NCBI RefSeq assembly: GCF_035083965.1
Contig: NC_089724.1
Span: 34,373,222-34,437,221, forward strand
DNA: 64,000 nt
Direction: 5' to 3'
Source of the DNA: Branchiostoma lanceolatum
Lineage: Eukaryota; Chordata; Leptocardii; Amphioxiformes; Branchiostomatidae
Below the pieces are notes generated by a model that was not told where the DNA came from, made no database searches, and was given only the letters and a program-made list of their open reading frames with translations. Numbering within the stretch: the first letter of the stretch is position 1; each line of letters opens with the position of its first letter. The translations under genes and the position numbers were made by a program. Shown here piece after piece: positions 9,960-22,300 of this stretch.

Positions 9960-11957
9960 AACCTACAAAAATTTAAAAAAAAAAGAATAAACAATAATCA
10001 ACAATGGCAATACAAATATAGTTTGTTTTTTAAAGTTAGAGCCACTTCTCACTATACTAGTTGTTGAAGTCTAAAAGTGAGGTCTACGTAAATGAAAGTT
10101 GCCCCAAAATGATTAAAATCATTGCATATCTTTATCAAGCTGACTAGATCTAGGCAGGTTAATTTGATACAACCTAATGTTGAACTTACTAACTGCAAGC
10201 AGTCATTGTGCAAACATGCATGATTATAGAACTGTATACAAGCAACCGAGCAAAGGCCCCAGAAGCTTTTTTGGCGACGCCTCAGGGGGGGAGCCTATTG
10301 TATAGTACTGCTTTCGGTTTGCCAAATATTCTAGGATTTTCACAAACGCATTCCCTAGGGAATTACTTTTTGGCAACGCCTTGCAGGTATGGCCTTTTCT
10401 ATAGCAAGGACGAAATTCCATTGCATACGGCATAGAAAATGCCCTAGTTTGTATACACTTTTACAGCTGTTTATCGATGTTTGAAATAAAGTTTCTGGAT
10501 GTTGCAATGTATACCCATCCATCACAGCTAGCGCTGTTTCTCAATGTTTCAAACGTTTTTGTTTTTTGTTATCATGAATGACATGCTTGGACTGGCTCTT
10601 CTTTTATTATCATGAGTAAAGTTTGATTTTGAAAGGTAAATAAGTCACAGCTTTCAAAGAAGCTGTCCGGATTTTTGCAAAAGGCAGCAACAACAATATG
10701 TCACTACGTTTGATTGATTTTTCTTACAAGCTTTGCTTCATTCAATAAGAAAATGATATGCTTGACATACGTATAATTCGAGTTATTTTATCTGCATCTT
10801 TGAAGCTTCGAAAGACTAACATAGTAAGGATAAAGAAAGTACACATAGACAAGGCTTTCCGTACACTAAGCACGGTAGACTTTTAAGACGGACTGACTAT
10901 GACTTCGTGATACTGGCTATGCTAACATACATGTTTTTGTACTCTGCTTTGTAGTCCACTTCAGTAAAGTATAAAACAAAGGAAAACACATTTTTGGGAA
11001 TCGTGGCACATAATAACAGAAAACTGTGTCATCAATTACTAGAATAAGTGTTCCGAGTTGATCAGGTGTTGCACTAGTACTCGTATCTTCTTGCAAGTTG
11101 GTGAGAGCGTGCAATCGTATCACAGCTTTCGTACACACTTATTGTTTACAATATTCTTGTGGGGTTTTCAATTTCAATTATGTATATCCACCCCTAGCCT
11201 GTGTTTACACAAGCTCTCTCTGGCGGAGATTAATGACCCCCTTTTGGGGGCGGTATCCGTCGGGCCGGCCGCTAGGAGCGCGAAGTAGTCAGGCTACATC
11301 CACCCCAGGTATGATTAGAATCGTCGTCGGCCAGGTTAATTACCTTGTGTACGATTTCGATATACATATGCAATAGATTTGAATACTATATACACACAAA
11401 ATACATAATGGAATAGACAATATATTAATATATCCGTGGTATAAACATGTAAGTCCGCGATATTTCTAACTAGCGTCAGGTTTTGTCTCGCTGTAGTAGC
11501 GGTTGAAGCAGCGCAATCTATTGGCTTCACATCGTGGCTCTGCTACAGATCTGGTTCTCTCTCGTTCCCTTCCTTTTGTCGACGACACTTGTTGTGTGGC
11601 TCCCTTGCTCGGTCCCGACGTTTCGGACGTCTGCTACGGATCTCCTAGGGATGCAGCTCGTCTCACCGACATCCAGTAGAAGGTATCGATCTGCCGACTT
11701 CCCCACTGACACATCGGTATGTGTAAGATGTGGCAGGAACATCTCGTCGTCATCACTCTCGTCCCATATGGTCCGCCTGTGCAGGTATAGAGACGGAAAC
11801 GGTCGGTGGAGCTGGCTACCAAAATCAGTTAACAAACTGTTTAAAAGAAGCTATGGCAGCCATCCAATCCCTACAAATATTTCAGTCTGTGAAACCGTCA
11901 AATTATGAAATCTTTAAAACTCTATCGGCACTTATGTACATGAAATCACAATAATAC
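9960..11957. other. Non-coding interval with one small TIR element
   Basis: Apart from the element at 10234-10456 I see no supported gene. A GC-rich patch around 11240-11280 and an open stretch around 11530-11830 lack coherent coding evidence. Confidence 0.35.
10234..10456. mobile_element. Small TIR-bounded element (MITE candidate)
   Basis: It begins GTATACAAGC and ends GTTTGTATAC, which are inverted repeats with one mismatch. Inside, two directly repeated blocks read CTTTTTTGGCGACGCC and CTTTTTGGCAACGCC. The superfamily is uncertain. A TA duplication is possible, because TA is part of the terminus. Confidence 0.4.
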
Positions 11958-12367
11958 ACCTTTCTCACGCGGCGGACATGATAGAATGAAGACGAGGCCA
12001 ATGACGCAAAGAAGCAAAAATAATGTACAGATTTAGTTTCCCTCCTAAATCACATTAAGTTTTAAAATATGATATCCAAGTATCAATAGTACAACTAATG
12101 TAATGCACAAAAAAGATGCAGCAATTTAGAGCTTCGCTGACCGATCCCATAGTCTCCGCCCTCCTCTGTCAAAACGTAGAAATGCAAAATAAAAACATAG
12201 AAATGCAAATATTTGACAGTCATGCAGCCACTTCCTCATTGGTCGATTCTCTAAATATCAGGTTATCATTGGCTAAACTACTAATTGTGATTGACAGTTA
12301 GGATCGGTCTGATGTTTGCCACAAGGGCCTCGTTTTCATTCTATCATGTCCGCCGCGTGAGAAAGGT
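11958..12367. mobile_element. MITE with 42-bp terminal inverted repeats
   Basis: The left end ACCTTTCTCACGCGGCGGAC is matched in reverse at the right end, and the match extends through ATGATAGAATGAA and ACGAGGCC with one mismatch. The total is about 410 bp. I could not see a clear target duplication, so the superfamily is open. No coding capacity. Confidence 0.7.
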
Positions 12368-12389
12368 CTATAGACTATTCCAATATTAC

Positions 12390-12499
12390 CCGAATAAATG
12401 TTCATCGTAGTTGTTCGGCTGCATGTGTTCTACGTGGACTAAGTCGCCATTTGAATGGTCGTAAAAGCATGTGTTGCAGAATCTTACATTCAGGAGCTG
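12390..12499 (-). CDS. Candidate exon, unknown gene
   Basis: The 110-nt minus-strand segment has a pyrimidine-rich acceptor ending CTACAG and a donor GTAATA. One frame stays open and encodes QLLNVRFCNTCFYDHSNGD plus a His-rich tail. Its exit phase (two bases) does not fit the next certain exon at 9951, so it may belong to another transcript or be spurious. Confidence 0.3.
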
Positions 12500-13874
12500 C
12501 TGTAGAAAAAAAACACCAAAAAAACACAACGAACAAAGATTAATATTGTTATACGCTTCTTTTGTCTTTATTGCCAATACATACCAAACAGAAAACACTG
12601 TAGAACACTAGCCTCTACCAGTCTCTGCGGGTCGCTGGGAAAATAGTAGAAATTGGCCAAATAGAGTCAATTGTATGAAGGGAGTCGGCTACGGAGAGAG
12701 GGTCAAAGAGGCAACCCAGCGGATGGAAATGTTATCCTCCATGGCCAAAGTCCCCCGGCAAATGTTCTCTCTATAGCCGACGCTGTTAGTCTGGTAGAGA
12801 CTAGTAGAACACCGTGTAACCAATCTGTTCCTAGAAATTTTCCGGTCTGCAAAAGCTCTCCAGTAATGAAAGCTATTGACACCTTGTCAAACTTCGGTCA
12901 TGACGTAATTAATTATAAGTATCTGTATCTATATAGCCGGTATAAACGCCATTAGGCGTAACACACCAGCTTCGCAGGCACGCGGCGTGGCGGCAGCAGC
13001 TGGTTATTTTACACCGAACGGTCTGTTATACCTAGTCCGGCCTCCCCTCCCAAAAGAAAAAAAGAAAAGAAAAAAGGGCACATATACCTAAAAGCATTTT
13101 GTTGCAGATATTCTTGTACTATCCTTCCCCTAGGTATATGTAACGAACTAGCCCTCAGGAATGCAATTCACTGGTATCAGTACAGTTATCAGCTATGAAC
13201 AGTAATGTACCTCCCCTCCTGGCTAACCGGCAACTTCCGTCTGACACCCCTTTTTACGACTTCGGCTTCAGTGAACGAACACAATAGGACTCTGATTTCG
13301 ACTGCCTGTGTGGTCGTTTCTATATGCCGGCCGCAGTTTTCCGTGAAAACACGTCTTATACATGTATGCAAACTCTACCTAAAACACACAAACTACCTAA
13401 CCATTTTGGCAAAGGTAAAACAAAATACTAACTGCAAAAACACTACAATGCCACCTAGGTGTCTGGCTGTATGATCATTTCAAACACGACATCAAATGTA
13501 TTCAATTCCACAGTAGACAATGCACCACAGCCAGCCTCATATATTCTTCTACATTTGTATATCTTAAACAGTGAAAATACGAGCGTATAGCATCAGCGCT
13601 GTACATGACGTTGGCTTCAATCATGTACTAGATGCCCGGGTTAAATGTTGACGGTTTGGACAAACTATCACGGCTTCGGCACAAATTCCACAAACTGGTT
13701 ATTCAACACACGGCGTGGCTCAACTAATCGGTAAAATCAAACTTATCGCCTACCTTCACAGGAATCTGTCATCATCTGCATAAGACTAACCAAACATATT
13801 CAAGATTCAATATAGACAAAGTAAAAAATACATCAGCAAAGTATTATAAAAGTAACTGAAATAGCAGTGCCCAC
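12500..13874. other. Non-coding interval, nothing recognised
   Basis: No coherent exon or repeat boundary was identified. Confidence 0.3.
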
Positions 13875-13973
13875 CTCCCGCCGCCATGAATGTTCTCCTG
13901 TAGAACTAAAGTAGAGTACACACATGTGCTTGTACGCGAAAGCTTGTACATATCCCTCCGCTTCTGGAGTCAG
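13875..13973 (-). CDS. Candidate exon upstream of the FN3-like gene
   Basis: The 99-nt segment has acceptor TTACAG and donor GAG/GTGGGC and is phase 0 at both ends, so it could join the 9951 exon in frame. It reads LTPEAEGYVQAFAYKHMCVL and then YFSSTGEHSWRRE. I do not recognise the sequence. The support is splice signals and phase only. Confidence 0.3.
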
Positions 13974-14198
13974 CTGTAATGCAGTGCTACACCATTGTAT
14001 AAATGACAGAAAAATAAACGTTACCCTGGTACTTACTGCAAAATTATATTGCAATCTGGGAATCATGTTATTAGTTTGAAAACGAATACAAAATCAATAT
14101 TCAATAAGCTTTGAATATGTCTCGCACTTCTTTCTGGCGGCGTTTATATACAATCTGTCCAAGAGGATATTTGGTCTGATTTCCGTGGGGACAAGTGT

Positions 14199-14434
14199 AC
14201 TGTAATTCTTGTTTTTTTCACTATAACTTTATGTTCACAGCTGTTTTCACGGTCACCTCTGTACCGTGAACTTATCATCCCAGTGATAAATATGTAGTTA
14301 TTATTTATGATTCCTTCACACATCCGTTCTGTAAATCACTTGCCACCACCGTGAACTTAAACTTCAGTGAAAATGTCCATCAGTCTTACACCGTGAAATC
14401 TTTACTACCGTGAAGATACAGTGAATTACGGTTT
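14199..14434. mobile_element. Degenerate MITE candidate
   Basis: The left end ACTGTAATTC is roughly inverted at the right end (GAATTACGGT). The interior holds several ACCGTGAA/TTCACGGT motifs in both orientations. This suggests a decayed Tc1/mariner-type MITE, but the boundaries are approximate. Confidence 0.35.
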
Positions 14435-15052
14435 TAGGGTTTTAGGGTAGGCGCCTACACCCCAGCCCAAAATTGTAGACTAATAGAGGGCATTGAAACA
14501 TTGAAAGTGTTGTTTTTTTTTGGTGTAAAGTATTGGCAAATCTGGGGTGGCTATGACAGGTCAGACTTCACACTTGTAGAATTTGTTGAAAAAAACTACC
14601 TTTCTCTATCTTTTTGTCTTCTGGATCCCCGGGAGATAGTGAAATGGTCGCGAGCGGGCCCAAATGGAATGACTCAAGGGCTCTGGCTCGGGGGGTGTTT
14701 CCTTGGAGAATAGCTGTATAGAAGTTCTCGTAATTCTGTTAGATAACAGTCGACAGAACAGGTTAGGATTTGAGGGTAATTTTCTTGGTCAGAATCTTTG
14801 ATTTCTGAGATCAAGGAGGTTGCTTAGATAATCACACCTTATCATATGTCTGTCAACTTCTCCATAGGGATGCATGCATTTATGATTATAGGGACAAACT
14901 GTAATACCCTACTCCCCCTTCTATCTTCGCGTATAATGTATGGTCAGACAGGGGACAGTTCACGAACTGTTCACTAACCCTTCCCTGTAGGATCGACATC
15001 AGATGTATGTACCAGATTTTCCAATTCTTTCTGAGTTAAATGCTAATTTGAA

Positions 15053-15260
15053 TACTGTAAATGCGTTTTGAGTTTGCGTGGTTATTCATTTCGCAGTAGG
15101 GGAAACAGTAGATGTATTCGCGGTGATTCTAAGTTCGCGTTTGAAACAATAGTAGCGCCAAAGTCTTAGATGGACAAAACGTTTCCCGGTCACCTAAGGT
15201 CCGCGCTGAAAAGTTCACCGCCAAAGTAAAACCACCGCAAACAGTTCTTCATTTCCAGTA
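15053..15260. mobile_element. Tc1/mariner-like MITE
   Basis: A 208-bp segment begins TACTGTAAATGCG and ends CATTTCCAGTA, inverted repeats with TA at the outermost positions. Inside, GCGTGG near the left and CCACCGC near the right extend the inverted symmetry. TA duplications are typical of Tc1/mariner elements. Confidence 0.6.
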
Positions 15261-15267
15261 CATGGAT

Positions 15268-15855
15268 GACCAAGGAGGTTGGGATGACATCCACAAATAC
15301 ATGAATTTTTGTAGCCTCCGTTGCAGACTCCTTCCGACTGTTTTCTTTTTTACGTTACCGTTTTCTTATTTACCACATATTATTATTTTTTTCTTATCGC
15401 TGGCCGGCCAGCAATAGCTAAAAACTGAAGAAAAGAAATGTAACGATGAAACTGTAACTTGAAAAAGAAAACAGCCGCAAGTACTCTGCAAAGGAGGCCA
15501 CAAGTTTTGGACGTTTGAAGAAAAAAAAGAGTTAGGCCATACTTTAAATGGTAAAAAGATGCGAAATGAGAAATTAGAATTCATGCTCTCAATTATAAAA
15601 ATGTATATTTCTGAAAACATATACTAATGTCGCAAATGCCAAAGTCAAGTCCAGACTCGAAAAAGACTGCACTAGTATATGTTTTGAAATAACAAAATGA
15701 AGAACCTATATCTCTGCATGCCATACTCTGTGCTCTGACCAAATAAATTTCATAATAAAAGCAACTTTTCTTTTGAATATTTTTCAATAGCACGCTCCCA
15801 TTAGCTGGGTTCCCAAGAGGATCTCATTCATATAATCCAATCAACTTGGTCTTAT
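15268..15855. mobile_element. Degenerate MITE of the GGATGACATC family
   Basis: The outer parts resemble the MITE at 26794-27140. There is a GGATGACATCC block at the left, a TTGATTGG/CCAATCAA block at the right, and a similar interior containing GCCAAAGTCAAGTCC. Diverged, with uncertain edges. Confidence 0.3.
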
Positions 15856-15860
15856 ACATA

Positions 15861-17900
15861 CAGCAAATTACTTTCGTCAATAATGAAATGTCATCGTTGG
15901 ATTTAATAAAAAAAGTGCTAAAAAGTTTTTTTAACTGCAAACCAGTGACCAAAAAACATGTAGCTATATTTTGTATATGTATTTAGGAATCAACTAATTA
16001 TCTATATACATACAATGTTTTGAACATAGGTAGAGTATACGTAATGACTATTGTTACAAAATCCAATAGTTGAATTCAAATGGTAGGGAGTCGGGATGAA
16101 TTATTACCTTCGCCGAAAATGTTATGCGTATGTATGTATGTGTGTGTGAACAGCATACTTAGGACAGCTTCTGTTATTTGAGTGAACTGGAACATAGGGC
16201 TTACGGAACATTGAGATTTCGAAACATAGAGATTTCGGAACATAGGGCGGTCACCGATGTAAACATGCAGGCTTTGACTATGCCATCGATCTCAGTATGA
16301 GTATATAACGTTACAGCACGATAGATTATGACAAAGCTGTGTTACCAACCGATTATAGTTTGTCACAAACTAATACAAAAGTTGAGCCTTTGCTTTTTTT
16401 ATTGACTGTTTGGCAAGCGTTGCAATTATGTAAAATGAAACAGTAATTTTATCAAGGAACTTACCACGAGGGGGCAGATCTATGAGATCGATGCGATCGG
16501 GCTGGAGTTGACTGCATCCCGCGGTGGCTTCTGTGTCGGTCCCGGTGGCATCAGGGTGGATACTTCATTTACGTTTGGAGTATGCTGAAATGTTCTGAGT
16601 GGACGTGACTTCAATACCTGACCTTTGTGAAAATGGAAGCGTCTTAAGGCTAAGCGTTTGGGACACCTACCCTGCGCGTCCCAAGTCATTCCAAACGGGC
16701 AAGGCTCGTTTTTGTCCGCCTCGTCCTCGTCTGGGCCGTTTAGACTACGGCCAAGAGTATATACGTATACATATATATCTCATATGTCTTTTATCCCTTA
16801 GTCTAGATATTTGAACGTTGGGGCTACACTAAGATCTGGCAAATTATGCTAATTAAGACTTAACTTGAAAACTTTGTGGCACTTGAAGGTATCGTGAAGA
16901 TTAACACAGTAAGATATAAATCATGCAAATGAGGACCTTCTTTGCACAATTCTTACGTCGCCGGTGTGTTTTTTAAACACCACTCTTGTTAAAATTGTTA
17001 CATAACATGATATTTCCTTTAGTATGGCAATCGCAATAAGGACATCCGAATATGCAACTATCAGGTACCGTATTAAGACAATTGTAGATGATATACCGTT
17101 AGTTATACCGGTATGTTTGAGAATCAGTACTATTTGTATGATAACCTTCCTTTACGTGTCACGGATGTCATGTTAAACCTGGTGCCTAACGAAGTTAATA
17201 ATTCCGTACCGTACTACTGTTGCGGGTGTGCCGTAAAACACCCAGAACGAGTAAACACATTGCAACATATATACTACGTATACATCCCTTTACATAATTT
17301 GTATGATTCATACTAATGTAATTATAAAAGCTACAGAAGAAGCTATAATTGTTATAAGATCACTTTGCGTACATCCATATTCATTGAATCTACTGAGTAA
17401 GCGATTGGTATGATTACTTTTCAATTTGAACTCATTCAGAATATTGACCTCATATGTACGTACATGTATGTATTATATCATTTATTTGTGTATTGACCTT
17501 ACCTGTATATATTCTTTACTTTACCTTGATTTCCAGGTCTTATATAACAGCAATGTTGTGTACATGTATTGAGCAATCAATAATGTTCAAGAGGTGTTTT
17601 TCTGTGCAGTAAATTATAGATCTATTTCTGCTGTTGAATATATGTTTTGCCGATACCAAAATTTATGTGCCCAATTTGAACCACGAAACAGTCCAGAAAT
17701 GTTATATATAGAAGTTTAACAATTACAGAGTTTGTCATTTAAGTATTCTTGTTACTGTTCTTTTCTTTGTCATGTATATATGTTCTATTCATATATGATT
17801 TCAGGAGCGCAATAACTCCAAATGCCTCCTTGTTACATTGCCGACGCAGAACTGCCTGAAATGTAGCATGGTCGGTGTTACAGACGTGACGCATTTTACG
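15861..17900. other. Mostly non-coding, with fragments of octamer-rich repeats
   Basis: Pieces of the octamer-rich repeat family are visible at about 16105 (TTACCTTCGCCG) and 16840-16960 (ATGCAAATGAGG). One candidate exon is listed separately. Nothing else is supported. Confidence 0.35.
16465..16562 (-). CDS. Candidate exon, possibly 5' part of the FN3-like gene
   Basis: On the minus strand an open frame reading DATGTDTEATAGCSQLQPDR then IDLIDLPPR runs into a strong donor (CGTG/GTAAGT). The acceptor is less clear. An AAATGAAG acceptor would keep the frame open, whereas a better acceptor further upstream would include a stop. I do not recognise the protein. Confidence 0.3.
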
Positions 17901-17929
17901 TGTTACAGACGTGACGTAATATTCGGAAA

Positions 17930-18576
17930 CTAAACTGTAGCATATCTGAGTCCGGATATGTTGCGTTGTAAACTGTTCCCGTTTCCAATCATAGATATTT
18001 ATCCGTATACACTAGCTGTCCGTAGCAAAACAACCCCGTAAACGCTGTGGAAAACTCGGAATATTAGGGTAATATTCGGAAACTTAAGTGTTGAATATCC
18101 GAATTCGGATACGCCGAGTGGAAATTTGTTCCCGTTTCCAATCATAGATATTTATCCGTATACACTGGCTGTCCGTCGTAAAACAACTCCGTATACGTTG
18201 CGGATAACTCGAAATAGTAGGGTAATATTCGGAAACTAAAGTGTTGAATATCCGAATTCGGATACGCCGAGTGCAAATTTGTTCCCGTTTCCAATCATAG
18301 AAATGTATCCGTATATACAGGCTGTCCGTAGCAGAAAAAAATCCGTATGTGCTACCGGAAACTCGGTATTTTCGGAAAATATTCAGGAAATAAAACGTTG
18401 CATATCCCGGACTGGATACGCCGAGTGCAATTTTGTTCCCGTTTCCAATCATAGATATTTCTCCGTATACATAGCCTATCTATATCAGGAAATTTCTTGA
18501 TATTGTCGGAAACGTGATGATTTCGGGAATTTTCATAGTATTGAAACGCCCGGAAATGACCCCCTTTCGCGCAGTG
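17930..18576 (-). repeat. 153-bp tandem repeats ending in a CACTG-type terminus
   Basis: The block CGTTTCCAATCATAGA recurs at about 17979, 18133, 18286 and 18439, a period of 153-154 bp, with surrounding ATCCGTATAC and CGGATACGCCGAG motifs. The right edge, read inward, is CACTGCGCGAAAG. This resembles the CACTGCACGAAAT terminus of the CACTA-like elements. I infer that this is the subterminal repeat region of a related, incomplete element. The opposite terminus was not found. Confidence 0.55.
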
Positions 18577-19190
18577 AGATAAACTGTACTAAACAAGATA
18601 ACACGATAGCAAGCACTATTTACCAATTGCTGATGTCACATGTTCGTAAGGTCATCTGTCAGAGTTGATTGGAATATTGGAGTAGTGAAACTGTACTTTG
18701 TTTACTTGAACCCTACTTGAACGCTTTTTTTTGCATCCTGGGAGTGTGTGTGTGTGTTCAGGTCTGCCCCTCCAACTCTCAAACTACTTATCGAATGACC
18801 ATCAAATGTTCAGAGAGTGGAATAATTTCTTAATGTCATTTGCCTAAACTTTTAAAAAGTGTATTCTCGTTAAGCTCAAAGGTATGCGGCAAACTTTTCA
18901 CAAATGGATGTCAACAGAATATCAATATCAACTGAGACAACTGTTCTCAATAGCAATAATACCGACGTTAAGATGACGTCATAAAATGATTATGAAATAG
19001 GACTGTTTAACAATAGCTAATGGTTTAGGGCTGATCAGGCCATATGTAAACCCCAAAACAATGAAAATAGATTCAAGACGTGTATTGAAATGTTTTTTTG
19101 GGGATCTGAGTATGGTTAACTCTTTTATTATTCTAATCATATTCAATTTTGTGTCGTGAGTACATTTAAGCTACTAATTTTTGGTTCCAG

Positions 19191-19341
19191 GAATGAGAAA
19201 CGGAACTACCTTGGTGGTAGGTTTATTGACGGAAGAAGATGTTTCCACTGAATATACTTCGGACGCGTCTGTCAACTTCAAGTCCTTCATTGCTAATCCT
19301 GACTTTACTGCAGGGTTTACCGACCGCTGGCTTAGGCACAG
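19191..19341 (+). CDS. Membrane protein gene, exon 1 of those visible
   Basis: The acceptor is GGTTCCAG and the donor CACAG/GTATAA. The 151-nt exon enters with two bases, then Met-Arg-Asn-Gly-Thr, and ends with AG of a split Arg codon completed at 19598. The Met is probably internal, because no signal peptide follows. Confidence 0.7.
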
Positions 19342-22300
19342 GTATAAGTGATCAGTCTACATAAAGGGGCGAGGGAAGGTTCTATCAAGTGCTTTTCATT
19401 CAACCCTTTTCAAAACATTAACCTTTTGGGGGCACATAGAAAAGAAATTGTTTACATAAAGAGTGATTGGGTTAACGTGTTAATTTACTACAGTGTCTTC
19501 ACGTGTATATCCTTGTGGAATTCGTTAATTCCGTTGTACATTTGACTTAAATTGGTTCCCATGATGTTTCAGTCATGAAACATTGTTTTGTTTACAGAGT
19601 TAAACTTTGGTTTGGCGTGAATTTCTTCGTCACCACGCTGGGAAATGTCGAGATACCAGGTCCCATCAACATCACTGTGCCAATCAACACAACAGAGATA
19701 GAGCCGGGACTGGAACCACGACTGCTCTACTGGAACTATGGTAACATACGTTATTTGTTGGTATTTGAGACTACCGTTTGTGATTAAGGAAAGTTGCACC
19801 TGCATTCTGAATGTAACCAAGACCATCCAGCTACATTGTGCCCCTAGCAACTTTTGAATTGTCGTTGTGCGAAAGAAAACATATATTAAGAAGATTGTAA
19901 CGTATCTGAGTATTTGCAGTAGGCGCGTTGTTCATTCAAATCAAATATTGAGTCAGAGAGATAATGTAGATTTCTTTTAGTAACTTGTACGGCTTTTTTT
20001 AAATAACCCTCAGGGAATCTTGACCTTTTGCATAATATATGGGGTGATTATTTATGAATGAAGCTCTCAAAATGCATTTCGTTTAATTTTTTTCGCTTAT
20101 TTTATCTTACAAAACCTACTGAAGAAATACAAGAGTGGCAAGATGCACAGAGGACCTGTGACAGAGGGATGTCGGTACAATCTATGGTTGATTGGTCAGA
20201 CCGTTACGCCCATTTCCAGGTCAGCACTGCGTTTCTAAGATAAGTTTAAGTCATAAACCATTTTGGTGACTTGAAATCAAAAACACTCTTGCTTTTGCAT
20301 TTGCCCTTTGTGATGAATTTCACAGAAAAAGTTTGTGCAGAATCAAGATAACTATTGAACCAAACAATTTATCTGTGTATCTATTGAGAAAAACTACATG
20401 GATAAGTATTTTCCATCATTATTGTCAAACACGTCACAAGATATATTTCCAACAATTTCGCCGCCCTTTTCAGGTGTGCAAGACCGATGTTAACAACAAC
20501 AAAATAGGTTCTGAGCAAGCCCGGGTGCCTAGAAGTGTACAAAACACTGAACAAATCTTCCAAGGCCCGGCACACTTCGCCCTCGCCGCTGTAGAGAAGA
20601 GCTCCTCGAACTCCTGGCCCGTCATCGTTTCTCACAGTCGCGTACAAGCACAGGATGATGAAAAAAAGGCAATTTGGATCAGATATTTTGACCTCGATGG
20701 GGATCGCCTTTTTTTTTCAATCTCCGTTCCACCCTTGTTTAGAAATGTCCGACTTCAAGAGGAGGAGGTTTGTAATCATGGATTTGAATTGAGCACATCT
20801 ATCTTTTGTCATCCTCAATTTTAAAATCTGATATGAAATAAAAACAAAACCAATCATAGGGTTTGCTTTATATCACCAAATGATGCTAGTGACACAAAGT
20901 CACAGGGTTCTTGATTATTTTGTTGCAACACGTCTTGTATGTCAGCTCATGTTGTCATGTGTTTTTAATTGTGAACTGTTGGTTTTCAAAAGTACATATC
21001 AGACTAGCACTGCACGAAATGGCCACGTATCCTGACGGATCCGACGTATCCGGAATCGGGCCTCATGACGTTTCCGAGCGAATCCGGAAAAATCCCAGTT
21101 CACTGCTCGGATACTGAGGTGCCCGCAGATCCGACCAATTCCGACGCCGTATTCCTCTGGATCCGTGATGCGCCTCGGATATCCGAAAATATTTGTGCGG
21201 ATCCCTCGTTTTTTTATATTTGGAATGTTCGGATTGTTTGTATGTCGGTAGTTGTTTCGGATCCTGACGAATAAATACACACGGCACGGCATGATCTCAT
21301 TTCCTGACGAATCCAGCAGATCCGGAATTACGCATTATAGCAGACACGGAACGTTTCCGATTGAATCCGATGCACTTCAGATCCGACAATTCCGGCGCCG
21401 TATACGTCTGGATCCTTCATACGTTTCGGGTACAAATATGGAACGTTTCCGAGCAAATTCAGACAAATACCAGGTACAGCTCAGATCCGGCAATTCCGAC
21501 GCCGTATACGTCTGGATCCGTGATGCGCCTCGGATACCTGAGGATATTTGCGCGAATCCTTCGTTTTCAGATATTTGTCAATATGGCAGAGATAATCGGA
21601 TTGTTTGTTTGTCGGTAGTTGCTTCGGATCCTAACCAACAAATACACACTGCACGGCATGATCTCAGATCCTGAAAAATCCAGCAGATCCGCAATCGTGC
21701 ATCATAGCAGATACGGAACGTTTCCGATTGGATCCGATGCACCTCAGATCCAACAATTCCGACAAATCCTGACGTATCCGGAATACGGATTCGTGTCCAA
21801 TCTCCCACAAGACACTGCGTGTCATGACGTCAGGCGCGAGAAACGGTTTTGTCGGTGAACAGCACGGAGACAAGAACGGCGTTTCATCACTCTCTGTGCT
21901 TAACATGGCATCGTCAGAGTCTACAATGGTCGACCAGTGATTTTTAGTGACTTGAGAGTCGAAGGGGATTCGGTGTAAACTCAAACGCGCGGCATTGCGA
22001 AGTAGTCTTCTTCGTGCATGCAATATTCGTCGCCCCCCTCCCCCTTGTAAAGTTGGTAGGGAGTCGATTCATCATTTAGAGGGACTGCCCTTTGGTAAGT
22101 ACAAATTGGAAAATTCCTGTTTCTAACTAGTTTGAACGTCAGTTATCCTCCTATTGTGGCTTGACATATCATCGCATTTGCATGACATTAAGAATTGTCC
22201 AGTCGACCTGCACTTCTGCACCGTTAGGATCTAGGAAATTTATAGCTTTCAATTTGTTCGTTCTTGCCAATGGTCAACAGACATTTGTGTCTGGTTAACG

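Noticed and set aside
11530-11830. Open frames on both strands with CCCGACGTTTCGG, suspected Penelope-type element or hammerhead ribozyme
   Set aside because: I could not find a CUGAUGA core paired with a GAAA core, nor any RT or GIY-YIG motif nearby.
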